From: JANYJA01 sp038229055
GTDB lineage: Bacteria > Acidobacteriota > Terriglobia > Bryobacterales > Bryobacteraceae
DNA: 64,000 nt
NCBI GenBank assembly: GCA_038229055.1
Contig: JBBROU010000003.1
Span: 1-64,000, forward strand
Direction of reading: 5' to 3'
Below, in pieces: positions 41,163 to 48,939 of the stretch. The first letter of the stretch is position 1, and every line of letters starts with the position of its first letter. The translations under genes were made by a program, and so were the position numbers. The notes beneath the pieces were generated by a model. That model was not told the DNA's origin. It worked only from the letters and a program-made list of their open reading frames with translations, and made no database searches.

Positions 41163-42921
41163 CCAGCTGGAAACGGAGTTCGAGAGAGCTGTAGGTCTTC
41201 AGCTCGGCGCACATGGTGTGGTGGGGCGAGGTGGAACTGGCCACATAGAGCTCCCCGGCGACGACGCGGAACGGAAGCACTTGCCACTTGCGGGCTACGG
41301 CGACGGGGAAAGAGCGGGTGATCGGCACCGAGACTATGGATCGTTCGGGCTTACCGTAAGGGATGTCCTGCTCAAGGCTCAATGCTTCGTATAGCTCTTC
41401 GTCCGTGACCATTCCCAGATTGAGCAGGTGTTCGCCAAGTAGAGCGCCCGCCGGCTTGGTTCGCATCGCTTCTTCGAGCTGAGCAGCGGTAACATACTGC
41501 GAGCCGACGAGAATCTCGCCGAGCTTCAGACGTTTTTCGACCAGGGCGGCGCGGTTCGGGTAAGAATGTGTCGTCTTCAGCCATCGCAGCGGCTGGCGGC
41601 GCACTTTAGCGTTCGAGTATCGGTACAGCGCGGATGCTGTCGCGAAAAAATTAATCCAGTTCCCCCAGATGACTCGAAGTGGCACGGCGCATGCGAACTT
41701 CCAGCCATAAATACGTCCGGAGCACCAGGCGCGGACGGAGACATGGAATGCTTGCAGGGCCATAGACAAGAACATGGCGTGGATCAGAAAAGGATTGTGC
41801 GCAGCTTGCGCGAGTCCCCACGAGGTATGTCTTTCAAGGCTCCAGGCCCACGTGATCGTTCCGTAAAGAAAGAGCACGTTCGTGAAGGGCGTAACCAGGT
41901 TACCGATTATGCTTTTCCGGTCGCGCCAGAACCAATAGGCCTGGGCCAGTGTGTCACTCACGCCATGAAACTCCCAGGATTGCAACGCGATTCCAGTCAC
42001 CCAGCGGGTGCGCTGTTTGACCGCAAGACGGAATTTCTGCGGAAAATATTCGCGTGTAGCAACAACCGAACCGTTGTGCCGGTGAATCGGCATAAATTTT
42101 TGCGCACAGCCGAGACGGTGCAGCCGGTACCCGTTTTCGTAATCTTCGGTGAGGCAACTCGGCTCGAACACACGATTCTCGTGCGCGGCGGCAAGCCGGT
42201 CCAGGGATGCGCGGGAGAAGCCCGTTCCAACGCCGTTGGAAGGGATGAAGCCTCCGAGAAACTGCCGCGCCGGCATGTCCTTAAATTGAAATTCGGCAAA
42301 TTCGTCGCAGTACACCCCGTGCGTGAGCGCGTGCCAGGGAGTTGGCAGCGCGAGCACGGGAATTTGCACCATGTCGTGCCACTGGGCGTAGTAGTTGATC
42401 CAGCGGAGTGCCTCCGGATGAACCAGATCTTCGGCATCATGTGTGAGCACCATCTCGAACCGTGCGCCATTTTCTTCCTCGAAAAGAAGCATCCGTTGGT
42501 AAATCCAGTTGAGGCAATCGGCTTTGGACGTCGGCCCCTCGTGGGGACAGGTAGCGATATGGACTTTATCGGGAAAAAGGCGCTTGGCTTCTTTGGCGGC
42601 CGCGATCGTGCGGGTGTCGTTGGGATAAACGCCGAGAAAAAAATCGAAGTTACTGTACTCCTGCGAACCCATGTTTCGCTCGACCATCCGCTGTAGAACG
42701 GAATGTTCGTGCCATGAGGCCACGAAGATAGCCATGCGCCTCTCCGGTACTCCGGCTAACTCGGATGCGTCGGGAAAGGCGGCCTCAGCATCTTTCGATA
42801 GCCGGGCGCAGAGCCACTGATAGGCGCACGCCGCATCGAGAACGCAGTCATCCACGCCGTTAAGCAGCACCCAAATCGCAAGGGGTGCCAAAACAGACGC
42901 CACAACATGGTCCCAGGACAT
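41116..42921 (-). CDS. NfrB-like membrane glycosyltransferase with C-terminal MshEN-like domain
   Basis: The 601-residue protein starts at the ATG at 42921. It has an N-terminal membrane helix (VLAPLAIWVLL). A GT2-type glycosyltransferase core follows, with VASWHEH, PTSKADCLNW, the metal-binding THDAED and the processive-type QRTRW motif, then several C-terminal membrane helices. Residues about 505-600 resemble a MshEN/GspE N-terminal domain (KLGEILVGSQYVTAAQLEEAM, LLGEHLLNLGMVTDEELYEAL). E. coli NfrB, which makes an exopolysaccharide under c-di-GMP control, has the same order. The two c-di-GMP motifs are partly degenerate here (R to K/L, G to Q). No nfrA neighbour is present. Confidence 0.78.
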   Translation of the reverse strand: MSWDHVVASVLAPLAIWVLLNGVDDCVLDAACAYQWLCARLSKDAEAAFPDASELAGVPERRMAIFVASWHEHSVLQRMVERNMGSQEYSNFDFFLGVYPNDTRTIAAAKEAKRLFPDKVHIATCPHEGPTSKADCLNWIYQRMLLFEEENGARFEMVLTHDAEDLVHPEALRWINYYAQWHDMVQIPVLALPTPWHALTHGVYCDEFAEFQFKDMPARQFLGGFIPSNGVGTGFSRASLDRLAAAHENRVFEPSCLTEDYENGYRLHRLGCAQKFMPIHRHNGSVVATREYFPQKFRLAVKQRTRWVTGIALQSWEFHGVSDTLAQAYWFWRDRKSIIGNLVTPFTNVLFLYGTITWAWSLERHTSWGLAQAAHNPFLIHAMFLSMALQAFHVSVRAWCSGRIYGWKFACAVPLRVIWGNWINFFATASALYRYSNAKVRRQPLRWLKTTHSYPNRAALVEKRLKLGEILVGSQYVTAAQLEEAMRTKPAGALLGEHLLNLGMVTDEELYEALSLEQDIPYGKPERSIVSVPITRSFPVAVARKWQVLPFRVVAGELYVASSTSPHHTMCAELKTYSSLELRFQLVTPREFQELAIEYLP

Positions 42922-43033
42922 GCGATTTCTCTCGAAGCAAAGTAGTGTGCGCCGCGATACGAAGTTCTCAGCGTTTCCCGCTGTACCCTGCGCAAGAACG
43001 TGCTGGTGTGGATACGGTAATAGAGGGGCAGGG

Positions 43034-43192
43034 ATGAAACGGCTTGGTTTGATAGCAATCACTTTGGCGGCGACGCAGCCGGCATGCATCGTGGTGGGCG
43101 GATACAGCAGCCGCGGAGGCTGGTTTTTGTGGCCTGGCGGATTTGGGCTGGTGATTCTGATTGTGATTGTGCTGTTGCTAATGCGTCGCTAA
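43034..43192 (+). CDS. Tiny membrane protein / possible lipoprotein
   Basis: This 52-residue protein starts at the ATG at 43034 with a good AGGGGCAGGG ribosome site 4 bases upstream. Residues 3-17 are a signal-like stretch ending in TQPAC, close to a lipobox. Then a Gly-rich loop (VVGGYSSRGGWFLWPGGFG) and a very hydrophobic helix (LVILIVIVLLLM) end in RR. The result is a small membrane protein. It is divergent from the glycosyltransferase gene (112 bases apart) and overlaps the convergent thioesterase stop by 4 bases. I know no function; a role next to the glycosyltransferase is speculative. Confidence 0.6.
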   Translation: MKRLGLIAITLAATQPACIVVGGYSSRGGWFLWPGGFGLVILIVIVLLLMRR

Positions 43193-43608
43193 TGCGCCGC
43201 TAACGCTTCAAGGCCAAACATCGCGCGGTACTTCTCAGGGAGGCGTACAGGCCGGAGGTCGCGCCCTAGGAAGAGATGCTTGGTTTCGCCGCGAGCGACT
43301 TTGCGTCCGTCCGCCGCCATCTCCAGTTCGTAACCGAAACGGACGAGCCGGGTGTTGGCTTCGAGCAGCGACGTCCGCACCGTGATCTCATCATCGAAGC
43401 GCGCCGGGCTAAGATAGCGGCAGTTGGCCTCGACCACGGCTAGAAGGACGCCGTCATGCGCTTCCATGTTTTTGTAAACGAATCCTAGGGAGCGGCAAAA
43501 GTCGACGCGCGCGACTTCCATCCAAACCAGGTAATTGGCATGGTAGACGATGCCCATCTGATCGGTTTCGGCGTAGCGGACGCGGATCCGCGTCGGGGCT
43601 GAAGTCAC
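43189..43608 (-). CDS. Acyl-CoA thioesterase, 4HBT hot-dog fold
   Basis: The 139-residue protein starts with GTG at 43608. The 4-hydroxybenzoyl-CoA thioesterase signature is clear: RVRYAETDQMGIVYHANYLVW, with the catalytic aspartate in AETD. The remaining hot-dog strands are VVEANCRYLSPARFDDEITV and VRFGYELEM. YbgC-type members hydrolyse short or long acyl-CoA in the cytosol and are often linked to the Tol-Pal system; no tol genes are nearby. A perfect TATAAT (43619-43614 on the minus strand) lies 5 bases before the start codon. Confidence 0.87.
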   Translation of the reverse strand: MTSAPTRIRVRYAETDQMGIVYHANYLVWMEVARVDFCRSLGFVYKNMEAHDGVLLAVVEANCRYLSPARFDDEITVRTSLLEANTRLVRFGYELEMAADGRKVARGETKHLFLGRDLRPVRLPEKYRAMFGLEALAAH

Positions 43609-43670
43609 GATGGATTATAGCGTTGAAACCGCTTCGGGCGGCTGAGCGTCTGCTAGACTTGCTTCAAATA

Positions 43671-44390
43671 ATGCGAGTTAAGGTCTTATTTTTCGGCATG
43701 TTAAAGGAATTTACCGGAAATGCAGAAGACTCGCTTCTAGTGCCGGACGACGCCTCGGTCGGGACTGTCTTCGAGCACTATGCGGCCCGGTTTCCGAAGT
43801 TGCGCGGCATGGCGGGAAGTATCGTGATGGCCCGCAACCAAGAGTTCTCTGCGCTGGCGACGGCACTGAACGATGGTGACGAGGTGGCATTCCTGCCGCC
43901 GGTGAGCGGCGGGATCGGTCCGTATTTAAACGCGATCAGCGAACCGGAAGGGCACTTCTTCGCGCTGACGCGGGAATTGATCGATACGCGAGCACTTGTG
44001 AAGCGTCTGCAGCGCGGCGAAGATGGCGCGGTCGTTGTTTTCGAAGGCATCGTGCGCAACAACACCCGCGGGCGAGAGACGCGGTTTCTCGACTACGAGG
44101 GATACGAGGCGATGGCCGTGAAGACCATGGCGGCTATTGGCAATGAGATCGCTCGAGACTGCCCGATCGGGCGGATTGCGCTGGTGCACAGGTTGGGACG
44201 GATGCAGATCGGCGAGGCGAGTGTGGCTGTGATTGTGACCGCGCCGCACCGCAAGCCGGCGTTCGAGGCGGCGCTCGAAGGCATCAACCGGCTGAAACGG
44301 CTGGTGCCTATCTGGAAGAAAGAGTATTTCGCCGATGGCGAGGTTTGGGTGGATGGGGAATGGGATCACGATGCGCCACGCGCGCTTTAG
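43671..44390 (+). CDS. Fused molybdopterin synthase, MoaD-MoaE
   Basis: The 239-residue protein joins both subunits of molybdopterin synthase, which adds two sulfurs to precursor Z. Residues 1-81 are MoaD-like, a ubiquitin fold (RVKVLFFGMLKEFTG, EVAFLPPVSGG) that ends with the Gly80-Gly81 pair needed for thiocarboxylation; residues 90-239 are MoaE (FFALTRELIDT, VFEGIVRNNTRGR, ALVHRLGRMQIGEASV, PIWKKEYFADGE). Because the Gly-Gly is internal here, activity should require cleavage, as known for mycobacterial MoaX. The ATG at 43671 is chosen because MoaD begins there. The start of the VWA gene lies inside its last codons. Confidence 0.88.
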   Translation: MRVKVLFFGMLKEFTGNAEDSLLVPDDASVGTVFEHYAARFPKLRGMAGSIVMARNQEFSALATALNDGDEVAFLPPVSGGIGPYLNAISEPEGHFFALTRELIDTRALVKRLQRGEDGAVVVFEGIVRNNTRGRETRFLDYEGYEAMAVKTMAAIGNEIARDCPIGRIALVHRLGRMQIGEASVAVIVTAPHRKPAFEAALEGINRLKRLVPIWKKEYFADGEVWVDGEWDHDAPRAL

Positions 44391-45411
44391 CCGCACGATC
44401 GTAGTCATGACGGCAGCGGCGGCCGCGCTATTGATGGCCCAGGACGATCCGATTTTGCGCGTCGATGTGCGCATGGTGCCCCTGCTGGTCACCGTCAAGG
44501 ATCAATCGGGCGCGCTGGTGAGTTCGCTTGAAAAGAAAGATTTCACAATTCTGGATAACGACGCGCCGCAACAGATTGCGGTGTTCGAGCGGCGGACCGA
44601 GCAGCCTCTCTCGGTCGCGCTGCTGGTGGATAACAGTGGATCGACGGCGAAGGATTTGAAATTCGAAGTGGATTCGGTCACGCGTTTCCTGCGCGCGCTG
44701 TTCAACGAAGGCAATCCGAACGATTCGGTGGCGCTCTTTAGCTTCAACTACCAGGTGGTGAAGCAGAATCATTTCACGCGCAATGCATCGTCGCTCGACC
44801 GCTCGCTGCGAATGTTGCGCGGAAGCGCCGGCACATCGCTTTATGACGCGGTGTATTTGGCTGCGGGCGAGCTGCGGGAGCGTGAAGGCCGGCACGTGAT
44901 GATCATTGTCACGGACGGCGGAGATACAACCAGCAGCAAAGATTTTCATGCCGCGCTCGAAGCCGCGCAACTGGCGGACGCGGTTATTTATCCTTTGCTC
45001 GTGGTGCCGATCACCAATGACGCGGGGCGCAACATCGGCGGCGAGAATGCGTTGACCACAATTTCGAAGTTCACCGGCGGACGCGTCTTCCTTCCGACCT
45101 TAGGACCGGCGCTCGACGCGGCGTTCTCGGACATCCTGCGCGAGCTACGGACGCAGTATCTGCTGGCATATTATCCGAAAGACGTTCCGCTGACGAAGAA
45201 CCGTTTTCACCATCTGGAGATTCGGGTGAAGCCGCCACAATTGCAGATTCTGGCGCGCAACGGATATTATGGTGAGGCTGAGCAGGATTATGGCGCGGAC
45301 GGCAGCCGAATTACCGTTAGGCCGCGCAACACTGCGCCGAAAACCACGGTCCCGCCAAAGACCGAACCACGAAAAAGGAACGCTGCCAACAGCAATCTTC
45401 AGGAGCCATAG
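44371..45411 (+). CDS. VWFA-related acidobacterial-domain protein (TIGR03436 type)
   Basis: The 346-residue protein has a signal peptide (residues 1-24 from the ATG at 44371). A von Willebrand A domain covers about residues 80-290 with a MIDAS motif DNSGSTA and a later VTDGGDTT, plus the N-terminal LLVTVKDQSGALVSSLEKKDF that marks the acidobacterial family TIGR03436. These are exported metal-dependent adhesion or protein-binding domains of unknown partner. The C-terminal 60 residues are Pro/Thr-rich. The start overlaps the MoaDE gene by 20 bases, and the stop shares its last base with the GTG of the Hfq-like gene, making a compact operon. Confidence 0.85.
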   Translation: MRHARFSRTIVVMTAAAAALLMAQDDPILRVDVRMVPLLVTVKDQSGALVSSLEKKDFTILDNDAPQQIAVFERRTEQPLSVALLVDNSGSTAKDLKFEVDSVTRFLRALFNEGNPNDSVALFSFNYQVVKQNHFTRNASSLDRSLRMLRGSAGTSLYDAVYLAAGELREREGRHVMIIVTDGGDTTSSKDFHAALEAAQLADAVIYPLLVVPITNDAGRNIGGENALTTISKFTGGRVFLPTLGPALDAAFSDILRELRTQYLLAYYPKDVPLTKNRFHHLEIRVKPPQLQILARNGYYGEAEQDYGADGSRITVRPRNTAPKTTVPPKTEPRKRNAANSNLQEP

Positions 45412-45647
45412 TGTCACACAGCGGAAAATCGGGGACGCGCGCGCCGGAGCAAACGTTTGAAGAAGTGAAGTACCTGAAGCGTCTGATCGAACACCAGACG
45501 CCGGTGAGCATCAAGCTGGGCGACAACGAGACCGTCCGGGGCATTGTGGAATATTACGACGCGCGGTTCATCCGCATCACACGTACCGGTGAGCCGAATT
45601 TGTTTGTCTTCAAGCACGATATTAAGTACCTGATTGAAGAGCCCTAA
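45411..45647 (+). CDS. Hfq-like RNA-binding protein
   Basis: The 78-residue protein begins with GTG at 45411. The Sm-like core shows the Sm1 stretch TPVSIKLGDNETVRGIVEYYD and the Sm2 signature NLFVFKHDIKYLIEE, the FKH form of the Hfq YKH motif that lines the RNA-binding ring. An N-terminal helix of about 25 residues (QTFEEVKYLKRLIEHQ) is present. It is probably a hexameric RNA chaperone mediating small-RNA regulation. The C-terminal tail of proteobacterial Hfq is absent. It lies in an operon between the VWA gene and suhB (8-base gap), unlike the usual miaA-hfq setting. Confidence 0.8.
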   Translation: MSHSGKSGTRAPEQTFEEVKYLKRLIEHQTPVSIKLGDNETVRGIVEYYDARFIRITRTGEPNLFVFKHDIKYLIEEP

Positions 45648-45655
45648 AGCGACGA

Positions 45656-46486
45656 ATGCCAACTTATCTGGAAAACGCCATCGACATTGCGCGAGAGGCC
45701 GGGGCGCTGCTCGCCGATTACGCCGGGCGGAATGTCGGATTCGAATTGAAGGGTGATTTCGACCTGGTTACGGCCGCGGACCGCGCATCGGAAAAGCTGA
45801 TAGTCGAGAGACTGACGAAGCTCTATCCATCCCACGGAATCGTGGCTGAGGAGGGCGGCGGTCACGAAGGGGCGTCGGAGTTTCGTTGGTACGTTGACCC
45901 GCTCGATGGCACAACGAATTTCGCGCACGGGTTTCCCGTATTCAACGTCACGCTGGCGTTGGAGCAGGAGGGCGAGATGATCGCGGGCGTGATTTTCGAT
46001 CCATGCCGCCAGGAGCTATTCGCGACGGAGCGCGGCGGCGGAGCGCAGCTGAACGGCAGGCCGATTCACGTTTCGAAGGTGATGCGGCTTCAGGACTCGC
46101 TCGTGTCTACCGGTTTCCCCAGCCGGCGCCGTCACCAGAACGTCAACATTCATTTCTATCATCAGCTCGCGATGGCGACCCATGGTGTGCGGCGGTGCGG
46201 AGCGGCGGCGATCGATCTGGCTTGGGTGGCTTGCGGACGGTTGGATGCGTTCTGGGAATTCGGCTTGCAGCCTTGGGACTTGGCCGCGGGAAGACTGCTG
46301 GTGGCTGAAGCCGGCGGCAGTTATTCCGACATGCGCGGCAAGCCTCACCGCGTCCGCAGCCAGAACTTACTGGTGGACAACGGAACGATTCACGCCGAAA
46401 TTCTCGAACTATTCGGAGAGGTTTTCCGGGGTGAGTACCGGCATCCTATGCCTGTGATGACCAGTGCCGCCGCTCCGCCGGAATGA
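45656..46486 (+). CDS. suhB: Inositol monophosphatase family protein (SuhB-like)
   Basis: This 276-residue lithium-sensitive type phosphatase has the metal-binding signature blocks GIVAEEGGGHEG, VDPLDGTTNFAHGFPVF and WDLAAGRLLVAEAGG, the three motifs that bind two or three Mg2+ ions. The N-terminal helix DIAREAGALLADYAGR is typical. In E. coli SuhB also aids rRNA transcription antitermination; the family otherwise includes phosphatases of inositol, fructose-1,6-bisphosphate or NADP. The specific substrate is not readable. It closes the plus-strand group with the Hfq-like gene. The 123-base gap downstream holds the BlaI promoter. Confidence 0.9.
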   Translation: MPTYLENAIDIAREAGALLADYAGRNVGFELKGDFDLVTAADRASEKLIVERLTKLYPSHGIVAEEGGGHEGASEFRWYVDPLDGTTNFAHGFPVFNVTLALEQEGEMIAGVIFDPCRQELFATERGGGAQLNGRPIHVSKVMRLQDSLVSTGFPSRRRHQNVNIHFYHQLAMATHGVRRCGAAAIDLAWVACGRLDAFWEFGLQPWDLAAGRLLVAEAGGSYSDMRGKPHRVRSQNLLVDNGTIHAEILELFGEVFRGEYRHPMPVMTSAAAPPE

Positions 46487-46552
46487 TCTGTCATATAGTC
46501 GCCGAGAGTTGCATTTTCCGGGCCACCGAGACGTTTCACGCCTTTTAGTAAT

Positions 46553-46602
46553 TATTAATTCTTTAGTTGACGAACTGGGCCCGAGATGCTATTAATTCTT
46601 TA
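46553..46602 (+). promoter_or_regulatory. BlaI/M56 operon promoter with 13-base direct repeats
   Basis: A sigma-70-like promoter precedes the BlaI gene: -35 TTGACG at 46567-46572, a 17-base spacer, -10 TATTAA at 46590-46595. The sequence TATTAATTCTTTA occurs twice in direct orientation, at 46553-46565 (ending just before the -35 box) and 46590-46602 (covering the -10 and the start point), 37 bases apart. These are the likely operators for BlaI, whose family binds repeat elements around its own promoter. The repeat lacks the classic TACA-TGTA core. Confidence 0.65.
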
Positions 46603-46609
46603 AGAGTTT

Positions 46610-46990
46610 ATGGCCCGCACAAAATCCCGTTCGCTTACCGAAGCCGAGTTGAAGCTGATGAACGTCCTTTGGACGCGTGGAGGGGGGACCGTGAACGATG
46701 TTCTCGATTCCCTGCCCCAAGACCCGGCGCCGGCTTACAGCACAGTGCTCACAACGCTTCGCATTCTGGAAGAGAAGGGATATGTGAAGCACAAAAAAGA
46801 CGGCCGGGCGTTTCTTTATGTTCCGCGTGTGCCGCGAGAGCAGGCGCAGCGAAACGCGCTCCGGCTGCTGTTGAGCTGGTTTTATGAAAATTCCGCGGAG
46901 CAACTGGTTCTCAACATTCTGAAGAATGAAAAATTGGACGCTGGTGAGCTGCGGCGGCTGCGGCAGGTGATCGCGGAGGCGGAAAAATGA
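46610..46990 (+). CDS. BlaI/MecI/CopY-family transcriptional repressor
   Basis: The 126-residue winged-helix dimeric repressor has SLTEAELKLMNVLWTRGGGTVNDVLDSL (DNA-binding domain with recognition helix region), YSTVLTTLRILEEKGYVKHKKDGRAFLYVPRV (wing) and a C-terminal dimer region ending in LRQVIAEAEK. BlaI is cut by its M56 partner upon signal, releasing the promoter. The downstream M56 gene overlaps it by 4 bases (46987-46990). The ATG at 46610 is 7 bases from the second direct repeat. The signal is unknown and need not be a beta-lactam. Confidence 0.92.
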   Translation: MARTKSRSLTEAELKLMNVLWTRGGGTVNDVLDSLPQDPAPAYSTVLTTLRILEEKGYVKHKKDGRAFLYVPRVPREQAQRNALRLLLSWFYENSAEQLVLNILKNEKLDAGELRRLRQVIAEAEK

Positions 46991-48939
46991 AAACGTTCTT
47001 CGAGGCCGTACTGAACGGCTGGTGGCAAGGAATCGTCCTGACGATGATGATGTGGGTTGTTTTACGAGAACTGCGGCGCGTGAACGCGGCGACGAAAGCG
47101 GCGATTTGGCAGGTGACGCTCGTGGTCGTAGTGCTTTTGCCGGCGCTGCAACGCGTTCCACTGACGCTAAGCCACGAAGTGCTTTTTCAAGAGACTCATC
47201 GTGCGAGCGTGGTTGCGACACCACCTGCCCGGTCGATGGCGGCGGCACCGGAAGCGCCTCTGCCGCGCGTGGAACAACCGACCGTTATGATCTCTGACGA
47301 ACATGGACCGGAGATCCTGCTTGTCCTTTCGATCGGGCTGGCCTTTTTTCAATTGCTGAGGTTGACGCTCGGTTACATTGCGGTGCGGAGACTGAAGCGC
47401 CACGGTCAGATACTAGAAATGGAGATGCCGTTCCAGCACTCGCGCCCTGTTGTCTTGCGCGTGTCCGACAGCATCGGTATGCCGGTGGCGGTCGGCTATC
47501 TATGTCCGGCAATTCTGCTGCCGCGAACGCTTATAGAAAGCCTGACGCCCGAGGAAATACAGCATGTTGTGCTTCACGAGTCGGCCCACCTGCATCGCAA
47601 AGACGACTGGATGGCGCTGGGCGAGCGGGTAATCCGGGCGGTCTTTTGTTTCCAGCCGGCGGTCCATTTCATTGGCCGGCAGATCGAGCGCGAGCGCGAA
47701 TCGGCGTGCGACGACTGGGTGGTGGAGCAGTCGGGAGATGCCCGGCGGTACGCGCGTTCTCTCGCGCGCCTGGCTGAACTCGGTTCCTCGGGACCGGTGC
47801 CGCTGCTGGCCACGGGAGCCGGAAAGCGTACGCAGATTTTCGCGCGGCTCGAAATGCTGCTGGACAAGACTGGGAATCGGATGTCATCGATCTCGGGGCC
47901 GCTGCTGATTTCCGCCGGTGTGATCTTGATGCTCGCTGTCTCGCAAGGCGCGCAGTTTCGCCGCCTATTCGGCATCGAGAGATTTTCAAACACCTGGGTG
48001 GAGAGCGACGGCACGAATCGATTCGCGGTAAAGATGCGGGGCGACGTTGACTTCTCGCGCGACGACCAGGACGTGAGGAGCATGTCCCCGGGCGCAATGT
48101 TGGTGGTGGAGCAATCGCGCGATTGGCGAACGCAGCGAGTGGAATTTGAAGCAGACGATGAAGGCGGCATCGAGCGCCGCTATTTCTCGGGTGTGACGCC
48201 GAGACCTTTTGATACCGAGGCGCGGCATTTTCTGGCAACGGTGCTGCCGCAGTGGGTGCGCGAGCAAGGAAACAACATTCCGGGGCATTTGGCGCGCATC
48301 GTCGAAGAAAAGGGAGTGGACGGAGCGTTGGACGACATCCGTGCGATCCGCGGCGGCAGCGTGAAACGCGCGAACTTGGAAGAACTGCTGAAACAGGCTG
48401 ACCTCAACACGGAACAGTTGCAGCGCGTTTTGAAGACCGCGCGTCAGATGGATTCGGACGAAGAGAAGCGAGATTTCTTTAACAGTGTGCGCGAACGCTA
48501 TGTCAATCGCGGTCTCGACGGGCAAGTGCTGGGATTCATCGACAGCATCAACTCGGAGGACGACCGCGGCAAATTGCTGACCGACTGGATGGAGCGCGCA
48601 ACGCCGCCCGACGTGTGGCTGCCGCGATGGCTGCGGTCCGTGGACACGTTGCAGTCGGAAGAAATCAAGACCGACGTTTTGCGGCGCGCGGCACAGGCGT
48701 CGAAGCGCCCGCTTCCGAAAAGATTCTTCGAAGTGGCGACTTCGCTGCATTCCGATGAACTGCGTGCCCGCCTGCTCTCGGCTGTATTGGCCGTGCGTGG
48801 CGACGATGCGGGAACGCTCCGGCGCGTGTTGCAAATTGCGGCGTCGCTGCCCAATGAAGAACAACGCCGCGTTCTCGAAGAGGCCGGGCGTCGCGCGGCC
48901 GGGATCACACGCGATCGAACAGCAGAAGATCAAGACTGA
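46987..48939 (+). CDS. M56-family membrane metallopeptidase (BlaR1-like) with long C-terminal extension
   Basis: The 650-residue membrane protein has N-terminal membrane helices (GIVLTMMMWVVL and LVVVVLLPALQRV), another pair around residues 110-130, and the metallopeptidase site HESAH (His197-His201) with the third ligand region RERESACDDW. Its helix near 300 (ISSISGPLLISAGVILMLAV) precedes about 320 residues without the penicillin-binding domain of BlaR1. That extension is largely helical and charged (QADLNTEQLQRVLKTAR, DVLRRAAQASKRPLP). It should cleave the co-transcribed BlaI. The unmatched extension implies a different input from beta-lactams. Confidence 0.85.
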   Translation: MKTFFEAVLNGWWQGIVLTMMMWVVLRELRRVNAATKAAIWQVTLVVVVLLPALQRVPLTLSHEVLFQETHRASVVATPPARSMAAAPEAPLPRVEQPTVMISDEHGPEILLVLSIGLAFFQLLRLTLGYIAVRRLKRHGQILEMEMPFQHSRPVVLRVSDSIGMPVAVGYLCPAILLPRTLIESLTPEEIQHVVLHESAHLHRKDDWMALGERVIRAVFCFQPAVHFIGRQIERERESACDDWVVEQSGDARRYARSLARLAELGSSGPVPLLATGAGKRTQIFARLEMLLDKTGNRMSSISGPLLISAGVILMLAVSQGAQFRRLFGIERFSNTWVESDGTNRFAVKMRGDVDFSRDDQDVRSMSPGAMLVVEQSRDWRTQRVEFEADDEGGIERRYFSGVTPRPFDTEARHFLATVLPQWVREQGNNIPGHLARIVEEKGVDGALDDIRAIRGGSVKRANLEELLKQADLNTEQLQRVLKTARQMDSDEEKRDFFNSVRERYVNRGLDGQVLGFIDSINSEDDRGKLLTDWMERATPPDVWLPRWLRSVDTLQSEEIKTDVLRRAAQASKRPLPKRFFEVATSLHSDELRARLLSAVLAVRGDDAGTLRRVLQIAASLPNEEQRRVLEEAGRRAAGITRDRTAEDQD

